From assembly GCA_020205615.1 (NCBI GenBank), contig CM035167.1, positions 26,859,130-26,923,129 of the forward strand: DNA of 64,000 nucleotides, given 5' to 3'. Position numbers and translations under genes: made by a program. The notes beneath the pieces were generated by a model. It was given only the letters and a program-made list of their open reading frames with translations, did no database searches and was not told the DNA's origin. Every line of letters starts with the position of its first letter. Position 1 is the stretch's first letter. Below, piece after piece: positions 34,866-45,849 of the stretch. This DNA is from Panax quinquefolius (taxonomy: Eukaryota > Streptophyta > Magnoliopsida > Apiales > Araliaceae).

Positions 34866-35567
34866 AGTTTAGTCTTTAGGGAATGTATATAATAACATGA
34901 TATGTGATGTGTCCATTTTAGGAATTTTATCCTGCACAACGGATGTCAGCTGTTTGTAGCATGTATGTGTACACATTTCTTCATATTTCTCATTACATGG
35001 AGATAGATATGGAATGAAATTACAAGTAATTGTGTTTACAAGTAATTGAAATAAGAGCATGAAGAGACTTTCCTCCGTTTTGGGTTTATCAGAGGCTGAC
35101 CTATCTTAGGTTACTCTCGCGAATTTTTGGCATGAAGGTTCCCAAATCATCGCAATCTACTAGACGGGAAGTTAATCCGGTCTTTCAACTGGAGTGAATT
35201 TGGGTGGTGCCTTTCCTGAGCCTCGGAGAATCAGGCTTCTCACGAGTCCAGTAATCAAACACCGACGGGATAGCCTCCTAGTAGAGGGACTACACAACAT
35301 ACATTCACATACATCGCATCTCACCGTGTGAAAAATGATGACATGTGCGAAGCACTAATATCACAGGCAGATATGGTGTGAAGCACTAATATCACAAGGA
35401 GTTATGGTGCGAAGCACTAGCATCACAAGCAGTTATGGTGCGAAGCACTAAGTGCAAAAAGGAAATGCATTCGTACACATTCATCAAAATGTAAATGCAA
35501 CATCCACACACAAGCAGATAATAGTTTTGAAAAGATTGTAATAGCAGCTTAAGTCCTCTTATTGGAG
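34866..35567. other. Element C 5' leader
   Basis: Between the primer site and the gag start. No gene is recognised; the small minus frames here are not conserved-looking. It contains the 31-bp repeat at 35347-35450. Confidence 0.5.
35347..35450. repeat. 31-bp tandem repeat in the leader of C
   Basis: About 3.3 copies of a unit beginning GCGAAGCACTANNATCACA, with starts at 35347, 35378, 35409 and 35440. Confidence 0.85.
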
Positions 35568-35585
35568 TCCCCAGCAGAGTCGCCA
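35568..35585 (-). promoter_or_regulatory. Primer binding site of element C (tRNA-Arg type)
   Basis: On the minus strand TGGCGACTCTGCTGGGGA, two bases inside the 5' LTR end. It complements the 3' end of plant tRNA-Arg(ACG), whose expected site TGGCGACTCCGCTGGGG differs at one base. It primes minus-strand cDNA synthesis. Confidence 0.85.
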
Positions 35586-35587
35586 CC

Positions 35588-36548
35588 TGTCAACGTCGGG
35601 ATTTTTGGATGTCCCTTTCAATTACTTGTTCTTTGGTGTTCTCATTTTAGGTGAGATTTGTTTGAAAAAACAAGTGAAAAAGGTCCGACATGTATAATGT
35701 CGACGATGGACTGTTAAGAGTCGCCAGTTGGTTTTTCAAATGGTTGTACCAACATAACCGAGAAAAGGTTTTCACATTGACCCAGTGATGTGACATTTGT
35801 TAGGCGATGTCGGTGAAAGCAAGAGATTCGATTTAGGGTCAGGGGACTTGGTTATCTTGTGAGGGAAGGTGTTAGGCACCCCAGACATCCGTGTTACTAC
35901 AGTGTGACCTCTTTTCAAGAAACTATTATATCGAGTGTGTGTGTGTGTGTGGGTCAATGTGTTGTTATTTGGAAGTTGTGTGAGACCTCGTTAGAACCTA
36001 TATATATTGTGGTTTGAATTTAGATAAAATTCAATTTTTAGCAAGATATGGCGGTGATGTTTTATCAAGAGGTTTTTCAAACCACGATGCTCAATAGGAA
36101 TTGAGACCTTTTACACTCCCACTTTATTAAGTGATCGCTTGATTGATTTTATTTGCGGATGTGAGGCATCAAATGCGAAAATAATATATATGAGAAATAA
36201 TGCCGACTTCCTCGTGGGTATGGAAACCATCGAGGAAATTCATACACCATGAGAATAATTTACAAAGCGCTTACGGTGAAAATGTCCATCACGGAACCGA
36301 ATCTAGATCAATGGGATGAATCTGTGATCACATGATTCCTAAAGCATGCAGAATCTTCGTAATTTGTATGAAAGCGATGGCGGTATATATATATATATAT
36401 AAAAGTCTGTAAATATATATATATATATATATATCGACATGATCACCAACCACGAAGCACCTCCATGGGGGATCGAAATGTAAATAAAGCCGTAAGAAGC
36501 GATCAAGCGCCACGAAGGAAAACTCAGGCGGGGCGAAAATAAATAAAT

Positions 36549-36588
<40 letters not shown>

Positions 36589-36729
36589 TAAACGTCTAGG
36601 ATGTAAAATCCGGGCTCATCGAATGTAGTCCCACACGTTCATATATATATAAGTATAAATATATATATAAAAGTGAATAAATGCATAGGATATAAAATCC
36701 GTGCTCATCGAATGCAATTGACACACGTT

Positions 36730-36765
<36 letters not shown>

Positions 36766-36915
36766 TAAAGCAGTAAATGCTCCAGACCAAAGTCTAGGCT
36801 CATCGAACAAAGTTCAACACACAGTTCATATATATAAATGTATATATATAGAAAAGCAAGTAAACTCTCCAGACCGAAGTCTAGGCTCAATCGAGGCATA
36901 ACTCCATAATGTTAG

Positions 36916-36963
<48 letters not shown>

Positions 36964-38189
36964 CACTGGAATGAAACCATGGACCAAGAAGTTGAGTAAA
37001 AGCAAGCAACACGACTCTCAGCGTGTAGAAGGGTGTGTGTGCAAAGATGAAGAGAAAGACTCTAAAGTGTGTGAGAAGGCCTACAATTTGATCGCTAAAA
37101 AAGGCTTCTATATCTTTATTGTGGGTAGACACTAGCTTTTGTGGGTACAAAAGAGGCTATATATGAGCTCACAGATGTTTAAAAGTGGGAAAAAATGCCT
37201 TTGTATGGGCGAAAAGTGAGCAAATTCAGTGAGGTTTCCGTCTTTTTCCTTAGAAAATCAGCACCCCAAGCCCTCTATTTATAGGCATATTAGCCACAGG
37301 TGTACCTGCGGCTGAGCCGCAGGTGTACCAGAGGCAACCCGGGTATGTCGGGTCGAGTCGTCTCGAAGTACGTGCACTCAGGCACTGTAATGTCCACTCA
37401 GTTTTTTAGAAGTGCAATCTGGGCATCCTTTTGAGGTATACAGGACCTATTTTGGACCGCCATTGTCGAGAGTTGTACGATGGCATGGGATTAGAGTTTG
37501 TACGAAGTCATTGAAGATGGGACGATGCCCTCCGGTCTTCAAGCTTCAACTTTCATCTGTTACCCCACACAATAGTCACTCGGGATTGGTTAGCCTTGTG
37601 GACTATCGTTGCGTAGAGACGTGATGTGGCATCGTGTTTAATGAGATGACGATGTTGCCCCTCACCGGTGTTATCGCCGGATTGGGCTGATAAAGCAGAC
37701 GTTGCTCAGACTTCGCTGAGATTGGACTGCTGTAATTTTTTAAAGTCCTCATTGTCATCTTTGAGGTGTGCCTGTCTTCCTGATGTTATTGTCAGGTTGG
37801 TACAGTGCATCTCGTTGTGAGCACCAAGATTGAAGTTGGTCGCATTTGAAACAAGCATTTCTGGGGTTATCTCCGAAATTGCATTCCTTGGGGTCATCAC
37901 CAAGGTTGGTGGCTATTCCCATGGTCGGGACTGAGACTAGATACCTCGGGGTCATCTCCGAGATTAATCGGTCTTCTCCGGTGTGAGTTCCAGTATTGTA
38001 TCTGCAGGCCTCGGGGTTATCTCCGAGGTTGGATTTGGTTACTCCCAAACTGCGATCCGGGGTTTGATGCTGAACTTTGGGTAGTATCCGGTACGGGTTT
38101 GGATTGTCTTTCAGGGTTCCCTCTTAAAAGACGAATTTGTCCTCCTGCAATGTTAGTAAAAATGGTACAGAAAATTTTGAGTGTCTACA
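35588..38189 (-). mobile_element. Element C 5' LTR (right copy)
   Basis: Plus-strand TGTCAACGTCGGG to GAGTGTCTACA, followed by the CAAGT duplication. It is collinear with 4573-7125, with the TA-rich unit array at 36380-36965 and a minus-strand TATAAATA at 37276-37283. Length differs by about 50 bp, largely in the (TA)n runs. Confidence 0.92.
36380..36965. repeat. (TA)n microsatellites in tandem units, right LTR of C
   Basis: Counterpart of the 5360-5945 array. The longest runs are at 36550-36580, 36736-36766 and 36918-36962. Spacer units with GGCTCATCGA are conserved while the TA runs differ in length. Confidence 0.85.
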
Positions 38190-38194
38190 CAAGT

Positions 38195-39974
38195 TAGACA
38201 CCTTGAGATAAACAGCGATATCTCTCTCTTCATATTGCTCCACCAAAATGTATGACGAATATCATGATACATTTTGGTACTCCCGGTATAGATTGCAAAC
38301 GGTGTGTTGTGCGCCGCCATCATGATTTTATACTTTAAATCAGGGTCGTTAGGAACAAAAAGTCTGGAGTTAAGTCAAAGTATTCCTTCTTCATTGATTC
38401 TTGCTTCTGGTATAGCACCTTATTTCACTTTCTTCCTCATACGCATCAGCTCCAGGTCTGTAGCTTGAGCAGCTTTAACTTTATCAATTAAAGTCGGTTC
38501 TACTCGTATATTCACCATCATCACATGGGTCCCTGGAGTCTTTAACTCTATCTCCATCCTTTGCAAGTCACACAAAATGGGCCTTTGTGTTGACAATATC
38601 GCACTCGTACTTGCATATGATCTTCTACTCAATGTGTCACCTACCACGTTCACTTTTCCAGGATGGTATTGGATGGTATGATCATAATCTTTCAACAGTT
38701 CAAGCCAACGTCGTTGTCGCATGTTGAGTTCCTTTTGAGTGAAGAAATATTTGAGGATTTTATGATCCGTAAAGATCTCCACCCTCTCCCCATACAAGTA
38801 ATGCCTCCACATTTTAAGTACGAAGAAAACAGCTGCTAACTCTAGGTCATGAGTAGGATAATTCCTCTCATATTCTTTGTGTTGTCTTAAGGCATAGGCT
38901 ATGACTTTCCCATGTTGCATGAGAACACATCCCAACCTTTTACCTGAAGCATCACTGTAGATGACAAATCCCTCCGATCCAGATGGTATTGTCAGAACAG
39001 GTGCTGAAATGAGTCTCCTCTTGAGTTCTTGAAAACTCTTCTCACATTCTTCGCTCCAATAGAACTTTGTATCTTTAAAAGTAAATTTGAGTTAATGGAG
39101 TAGCTATTCGAGAAAATCCTTCCACGAATCTCCGATAATAACCAACCAAAGCCGAGAAAGCTACGATGCTTGATCCATCGATTTAGGTTGCTCACAGCTT
39201 TGAATTGTTTCAATATTTACCGGGTCAACAGATATTCAATGACTTGATACTACGTGCCCAAGGAATGCTACTTCCTCAAGCCAGAACTCACATTTCGTCA
39301 ACTTGGAATAAAGCTTGTATTCACGAAGCTTTTGGAGTGTCAGCCTCAAGTGTTGCTCATGATCTTCTCGGCTTTTGGAATAAATAGGATGTCATCAATA
39401 AAGACGACCACAAAGTGATCCAAATATTCCTTGAATACTCGGTTCATCATATCCATGAAGGCAGCAGGAGCATTAGTCAATCCAAAGGACATGACTAGAA
39501 ATTCATAATGCCCGTACCGAGTTCTAAAAGCCGTATTTGGAATGTCATCTATTCTAATCTTCAATTGGTGATATCTGGAACGAAGATCAATCTTTGAAAA
39601 GAATTTGGCTCCTTGCAATCTGGGTCAACAAGTCATCAATCAATACGTGGCAATGGGTACCTATTTTTGATGGTGACATGATTCAACTCCCGATAATCAA
39701 TAGAAAGTCGCATACTCCCATCTTTCTTCTTCACGAATAGAACAGGAGCACCCCAAGGAGAAGTACTAGGATGAATAAAGCCAATGTCTAACAATTCCTG
39801 TAGTTGCATGAATTGCATAAAGCCTCTGAACATTCCATCATTCATTATTTGGTCAGTGTTGTTGTTTGCATGAGGATTGTCGCCTTCCTAATGCACATTA
39901 TCTTGATTATTGTTATGTGGTGAATCAACGGTCGCCTGTGCTCCATTGCTATTCTCAACATTCTCAGATGTCAT
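38195..39974 (-). pseudogene. Element D Gag-RT fusion, RT, RNase H and start of integrase
   Basis: The gag ATG is at 39974-39972 (minus). Frame 39845-39636 reads [14 protein letters not shown], the N-terminal part of Gag, directly joined to [20 protein letters not shown], the start of RT, so the remaining Gag, zinc knuckles and protease are deleted in frame. RT continues at 39618-39346 ([27 protein letters not shown]) and RNase H at 38935-38420 ([29 protein letters not shown], in which the usual VVADALSR is altered). The integrase zinc-binding segment is cut at 38195 by element C. Confidence 0.88.
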
Positions 39975-40147
39975 TTTCAGATACTGCTACAAAACAAAAG
40001 GTTAATTGACATGTAACATATTATCCCTATATTCTGACCGACCAATAAAATACCAAAAAAGTTAGGTAGGTCATACTAGCGAAGGAATTCCCTGTCTCTC
40101 CCCTCTTAGTTCTAATCTCGCATCTTAGCCAGGGATCATATCCCTAA

Positions 40148-40159
40148 GCTTTGATACCA
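40148..40159 (-). promoter_or_regulatory. Primer binding site of element D (initiator tRNA-Met type)
   Basis: Minus strand TGGTATCAAAGC, next to the LTR end at 40162. It differs by one base from the standard plant site TGGTATCAGAGC and is identical to the site in element A. Confidence 0.85.
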
Positions 40160-40161
40160 AC

Positions 40162-42378
40162 TGTGACGCCCCCAAAATAGGTATACATCACCTATTCTGA
40201 GTCACCAAATACATGGTACATGATACAAATATAATCGTTAATATACAACAAGAGAGCTGTGAGTTTTAATACAAATACTGTCTTCTAGACAATATCCACT
40301 CTCAGAATAAGTCCTCATTACATTTATTGTCACACTATTTAACAGAATAGTGAGGACTACTAATACTATCATCTGGTCCATCACTCCGTTCCTCGACTCG
40401 TCCCAACTATATTCTCATTTCCTGAAGAGAACAGTGAAAGAAAGGGTAAGCTCAACTAGCCCGGTAAGAAATATTATGACTAAGATAATGCAGAATAAAT
40501 TATCATTAGGCTTAAATAGTGTTAAGCTGATACAATATAACAAACATCAAGTTTAACTGCAGCGGAACAAACAATCCATTAGAAGAGTCAAGTAGACAAT
40601 AAAATCTGCTAACTTCTATGATTTAAAAGGTTTTTCATGACTTTTATCGCTTAGACTCAGCTTAATAAATAATCCACATCATCCCTGCACTACGGCCAAG
40701 GATATTCATTAGTATCACAACCACAAATTATCCATGCACCACAGCCAAGGATATTCGTGTATTCATCAATGGTCAAGATCATGCCAACAACTTTCCATCA
40801 ATGCACTACGGCCAATGAGGACTTTTACCACATCATTTGTAACATTACGGTACCATGATTATCTTAGAATAATCCACGGTCATAATCATACCAAGTCCAT
40901 CTATGCACTACAAATACGAGATGACTTTCAACTTAATATAAACATGAGGATGATGACAATGATATAAGAATTCAATAAAACAAGTTCAAGAATTAATTTA
41001 TCTAGGAACTAATAACGTCAGAATTGTCAACATGATACTACTTTGTAGAGTAAAATTCAAGAATGCTCGAAGAATATTTCCATGAAAAGATCTTTGGATG
41101 AAGCGCAAATATCAAGGATATTCCACTAATTTCATGCGTTATAGAAGTCAAAACTTTAACCAACCGAGAATAATAACGAATGGAATAACAAAAGAAATCA
41201 CGATGCATGCGGTACCCATGACGTAGAGCAAAGTTATTCAATGTAATAATAAATAACGGAACCGTGTCAAAGTGAAATTACTTGCACCGACCATGGATAT
41301 TCCAATGAGAATAATAATAAAAAGCGGAACGAAGTCGTAAAACCGCATGCACGAGGATATTCCAATAGAATAATAATAAAGAGCGGAACCGGTCCCATGT
41401 AAACGCATGTGACAGGATATTCCAATGAATAATAATAAAGAGCGGAACCGGATCTGGCGAAAAAGCATGCACGAGGATATTCAATGTAATAATAATAAAG
41501 ATGGAATAATAGAAGAATGTCACCAAGTATGGGTAGTAGTCGCGTATACTTATTATTCCAGCAGAATAATAAAGAATGGAATAACAGAAGTTCTCTTCAT
41601 GAATACAAAAGAAATAATAACTCTTACCGTAAAAGAAAGTGAATATAAGAGTAGGGAAGTAGCAGAATACTTTTCTATAGTTTCTTTATAATTTCTCTCT
41701 CTAGAGTTTCAGTGAATTCGTAAGAAATAATGAAGGAATAAGCTTCTATTTATAGAAGAATGAACTGCATAGTAACTAACTCATGAACGGTCCAGATTGA
41801 TTTACTTTAATCTGACGGTCCATATTTAAAGCAAAATCTTTTAAATAAAATATAATATATTCTATTTATAATCTAATAAAACGAATAACTTTATAAAAGA
41901 TTTTACTATGCAAACACTATGCATAATAAAATATAATATATTCTAATTATTGTCTAATAAAATGATAACTTTATAAAAGTATTACATTTTATATAAAAGA
42001 TTTTACTATTAGCTTAATAAAACGAATAACTTTATAAAAGTATTACATTTTTATAAAAAGCTTTTCTATTTTATTACATTAATAATACCAATAAAACAAA
42101 ACTGAGTGACTTATCACATAAGCATCAATAATCAATATCGTGTACTCGTAACTATTCAGACGTATTCTTTGTATTTTAACACCGGGTGTTTCAACAGATT
42201 AACGGTAAAACTTTTCGTAGATTATTTTCATAAAGTATTTTTCTAATTTTCTCAATCCGACAATAATTCCATTATGGGGTCCACCAATGATTGTGTCGTT
42301 GTACGAATATTTCCTGTTAAAACGAATATTCCCCGACCAATCGAATTCATCTTTATTTATAAAAGTCGGGGTCTTACA
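40162..42378 (-). mobile_element. Element D 5' LTR (right copy)
   Basis: Plus-strand TGTGACGCCCCCAAAATAGG to GTCGGGGTCTTACA. Minus-strand TATAAATA at 41747-41754. It lacks about 110 bp present in the left LTR (the junction is CCAATCGAATTCATC near 42340). The flanking base run after it is GAACT, the expected target duplication, whose partner is outside the window. Confidence 0.9.
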
Positions 42379-43605
42379 GAACTTCTCAAGTACAACATCT
42401 GAGAAGTTTAAGAACTAGCATTCATGTAATATGAATGAAGTTAGGAAACTTGTCTTACGCCCAGCTACAGCTTACACTGAACTTCTCATTTCAATTCCTA
42501 TATAACACATAAGGAGAAAACATAAACACCAATTAGTCATATAGCCACTCTACAAGGCATGACTGGCGCGGCGGCGCCAAGCCCTAACCCTAGAAAATTT
42601 CTCCAAGTGTTAAATCAATTTTGAGATGCTTACTTCGCGATCTCATAACTCCTTCGTTATAACTCGGAACGAGGTTGTTCCAAAGCCATTCTCTTACTTA
42701 TCTTACATACTTTAATACCCCTTGAGCAGAAATTCATTATAAATCCGTTAACATGCCATTCAATTGGCTTGATCTTCACCCTTTATTTATTTTATGTTTT
42801 TAACGCTCTTCGTTCATTCGTCCGTAATTCGGTCATCCGAACTCAGAACTCATTCGTTCTTGAATCCACGACTCATGTTTTCTATGTTCTCTTACTTTCT
42901 TATGAAACCCTACCCACTCGGGTTCATTTACTAACTTTCTATTTCTCGTTTGTCTTTTATGAAATTTTTACCATAACTTCGTTATAGCTAAGTTTTAATC
43001 CGTTCATCATGAACGTTTCTACCAATCCTAACCAATCAAGAAGCAACTAACTTATACACGATAGTTTTAAACCTTTCCATCAACAACAATTATCCTACGA
43101 TGGTTTTAAATTTGTCCATCAACAACGTTCTTCGTGTTCTTCGCGTGTTCTTCGTGTGTTCTTAATTTTAATCGATATTTTGGATTATGATTTCACATTT
43201 TATTGGAATTTGATGTTATAGAACATCATTCCTTACTTATTTCACCTACTTAATCATAATATCCACTCGGATCATTTTAATTCATTACGAATCTTATACT
43301 TCCTTAAGAAATTTACAAACTAAACTTCTAATTTCTTATTTCTTCTTTTCTCATGATTTCAACCATATGAAATCATCTCTAACATCAGTTACTTCTTATC
43401 TTCATTAAGTTATGTTTTAAACATATTAAACTTAAAGAAAAATCTATCAGAAGCTAGGTTTTAGATTACCTCTTCTTCATATTTTTCTCCCGCTAGACAA
43501 AGCCGGTGATTTGCAAGCTTTTCTATTTCACGATCACCCTTGATCCGAGCATCCATGCTCATGTTCTTTCTTCTTCTTCTCAAAGCTCTCAAGCTCTCAA
43601 GCTCT

Positions 43606-43651
<46 letters not shown>

Positions 43652-45300
43652 AGTGTAGGATTTTCAAAATCTCAAATAAAAGAGTTTAAGCTTCCTATTT
43701 ATAGATTTTCCAATTAGGGGCAATTTGGTCATTTTCCCCCCACCTCCTTACTTTTCATGGCTTAGCCACCAAGTTTACTTGGTGGCCAAGTGGCCGCCCC
43801 TCTTGCCCCATGGGTTGCCCCATTGGTTATTACCCATCCGTTTACCCATCGGTTAGATCCGCGATTTCTTTTCTTGGTTTGGGCCTTAACCCTAATTCTT
43901 ATTGGGCCTATCTTGGGCTTGATTTCACAAAGCGTTGGGCTTGACATAAGCCAAATCTAATTAGATTCTACATAGTCCATGAACTCAAAGTCTATTAAGA
44001 CTAATCGTATTCTACGCATCTCATTCTTGTATTCTCGTATTTTCTTCGTATATAGCTTGTACAATATTCGTAATATACGTCGTACTAATCTTCTTACTAT
44101 ACTCGTATAATAACTAGTATTATCCTCGTATTTCTCACGCATAATAACCCTAATGATTATACGTGATCATAAAATTCTCGGAACTCACTTTACCTAACCC
44201 TTAGGTTTTGAGTCCGCAGGCGAAAACTTCGTTTTTGCCATAACTGAAATATTATTGAATATTCCATCACGTCTCAACATTTAACGTAATCGATAACTTC
44301 TTGGAATTTCAAAATAAATCTCCGAGCAGAAACTGATGAATAGTGCCTATTTCGTCTTTTTCCTCGAAAAATATTTTGTTCCCAGAAAACTTTTGTTTTC
44401 GTCTTGAAAATTCTTATTCGCTCAGACTAGCTCTTAGCCAGAATACTCCCAGTTTATAATTATCCTAGGTTATAGAATGATTAATAAACACATAACACAT
44501 AATAGTATTAATAAGAATTCATTTTATTAATAACTAATTCTTTAAACCTAAATTCTGGATAATCCAAAATTCCGGGTTGTTATAGCAACTCAGAAGATGT
44601 CTCCATCAAAGTACAGAAATGTCAAACACATTTAATGCTTCAATGGATGGAACCAACGGATAGATTTCAAGATCACATATATGCAAAACATATGCAGACG
44701 CAAGAAGCAAACAAGCATTGAACAAGAACGTAAAAGAACTCTCAACGCTCAACTCTACGATCTGAGAAAAAGGGAAAGCTTGCTCAGCTACTCAGTTCTT
44801 TCAAACAAGTTCTTAACAGCAACTGAGTAGCAACCATCAAGAACTCAACAACTACCAATCAACTGAAGTAAGAGTTCCAAGTCAGAAGGACTTGAAGAGT
44901 TCTAAGTGAACTGTAAAGAGCCAAGTCTGTTGAACTTGAAGAGTTTAAGAGTGAACTAAGAAGTTCCCAGACTGCTGGTCTAGAAGGAATTCGTGTGATT
45001 CAGAAAGTGTAAAAGACATCCTTAGTGGATTTCCTACTTGAAGAGTAGAAGAGTGGACTAGGAGATTTAAGTGCTCTGAACCACTTAAAACGACTGTGTC
45101 TATTACATTCTTACTATAACTGTCATATCTGCCATAACCTCATTAACTCACTATCTTAAGAGAGATTAAAACAAATATTAATTACGCTAAGTTTTAATCA
45201 TTATCAACTAACAAGTTAAAACGAAAAGATTTTTAAATATCTATTCAACCCCCCTTTCTAGATAACTATTGTGCCTCCGGGAACTAACAATTTTGTTTAG
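42379..45300. mobile_element. LTR-like and other repeat debris flanking element D
   Basis: 42379-42570 and 44585-45300 look like parts of one sequence split by a block of about 2 kb. The second part ends with TATTCAACCCCCCTTTCTAG near 45242, a phrase typical of the end of Ty1/Copia SIRE-type LTRs. The inner block ends CCGGGTTGTTATA at 44584, the reverse of a TATAACAACCCGG start common in Gypsy LTRs, and has a minus-strand TATA-like CTATAAATAGG near 43695-43705. No target duplication was found, so limits and class are uncertain. The open frame at 42769-42987 has no recognisable product. Confidence 0.4.
43610..43648. repeat. (TC)n microsatellite
   Basis: About 19 TC units, preceded by four AAGCTCTC repeats (43583-43611). 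Confidence 0.95.
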
Positions 45301-45514
45301 TAAGTAAACTCACATATGTTTCCTTTTATATTTTGTTTTAAAATTATAATCATGATTTGGACTTTGGTGTACTGCTAATACTCGTTATTTAATTTGCAAA
45401 TGGGAGAGGTTTCAAATCCTACAAGTATCATTTGATACAATCAATACAAATACAATTAATACAGTGAAATAAATTATAAGTAAATAGAGATTCACGTTCT
45501 TACATTTGATCCCT

Positions 45515-45764
45515 AAAGTCTTGTTTTTTTTTGTGATGACTTTGACGATCACAATAGATTACGTGTTAATATAATTGTATTAATCATCATAAAAGCACTA
45601 AGCGTTGGCGTGATTGCCAAAACCATCACATAAAATCTATCATGATGGGCGTATATAAGACGACCATTGTGATGCTTAAAGCCATCACGTAAACCTTTCA
45701 TAATCGTTTTCCTACTTTTTGTGATGGATTTTGGCCATCACAAATGACCATTTTTTTAGTAGTG
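45515..45764. mobile_element. CACTA-type transposon terminus (right end, remnant)
   Basis: It ends TTTTTTTAGTAGTG at 45764, the inverse of a CACTACTAAAAAAA terminal repeat. The preceding 200 bases carry repeated TGATGG/CCATCAC motifs in both orientations (for example near 45650, 45690 and 45720), as in CACTA subterminal regions. The matching left terminus was not found. Confidence 0.5.
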
Positions 45765-45849
45765 AATTTGAACACTTCGATTTTTCTATGAGATGAACTG
45801 TTCTGTGATTGAACTGTTCAACATGAGTATGTTCTGTTTATACATGAAC

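Larger units (their letters stand above)
4573..38189 (-). mobile_element. Element C: large Ty3/Gypsy Tat-lineage retrotransposon with antisense additional genes
   Basis: The LTRs are 4573-7125 and 35588-38189 and are collinear copies. The flanking 5-bp direct repeats are CAAGT at 4568-4572 and CAAGT at 38190-38194. The primer site next to the right LTR reads TGGCGACTCTGCTGGGGA, which fits tRNA-Arg(ACG) with one mismatch. Removing nested B (22434-32354) and H (8205-11562) leaves roughly 20 kb. Gene order on the minus strand is gag, protease, G-patch, RT, RNase H, integrase, followed by a long 3' region with two convergent plus-strand genes and a tandem repeat. The antisense extra genes, tRNA-Arg primer and repeat-rich 3' region are all features reported for the Tat group. 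Placement within Tat is inference. Confidence 0.85.
1733..42378 (-). mobile_element. Element D: Ty3/Gypsy chromovirus (Tekay/Del type), internally deleted and interrupted by C and E
   Basis: D is the oldest visible layer of the nest. Its own parts are the left (3') LTR at 1733-3388, internal sequence at 3389-4572 and 38190-40161, and the right (5') LTR at 40162-42378. The start of the left LTR is outside the window beyond insertion E. The LTRs begin TGTAAGACCCC and end GCGTCACA when read on the minus strand. The primer site matches initiator tRNA-Met. Only about 3.1 kb of internal sequence remains, against 4.8 kb in its relatives A and B. Most of gag and all of the protease are missing, so the copy could not move by itself. 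Confidence 0.85.

Noticed and set aside
42570..42600. CCCTAACCCTAG considered as interstitial telomere repeat
   Set aside because: Less than two units; chance match.
42379..44584. Attempt to define a solo LTR ending GTTGTTATA with a GCAAC duplication
   Set aside because: GCAAC follows the right end, but no matching copy was found at a plausible left boundary.
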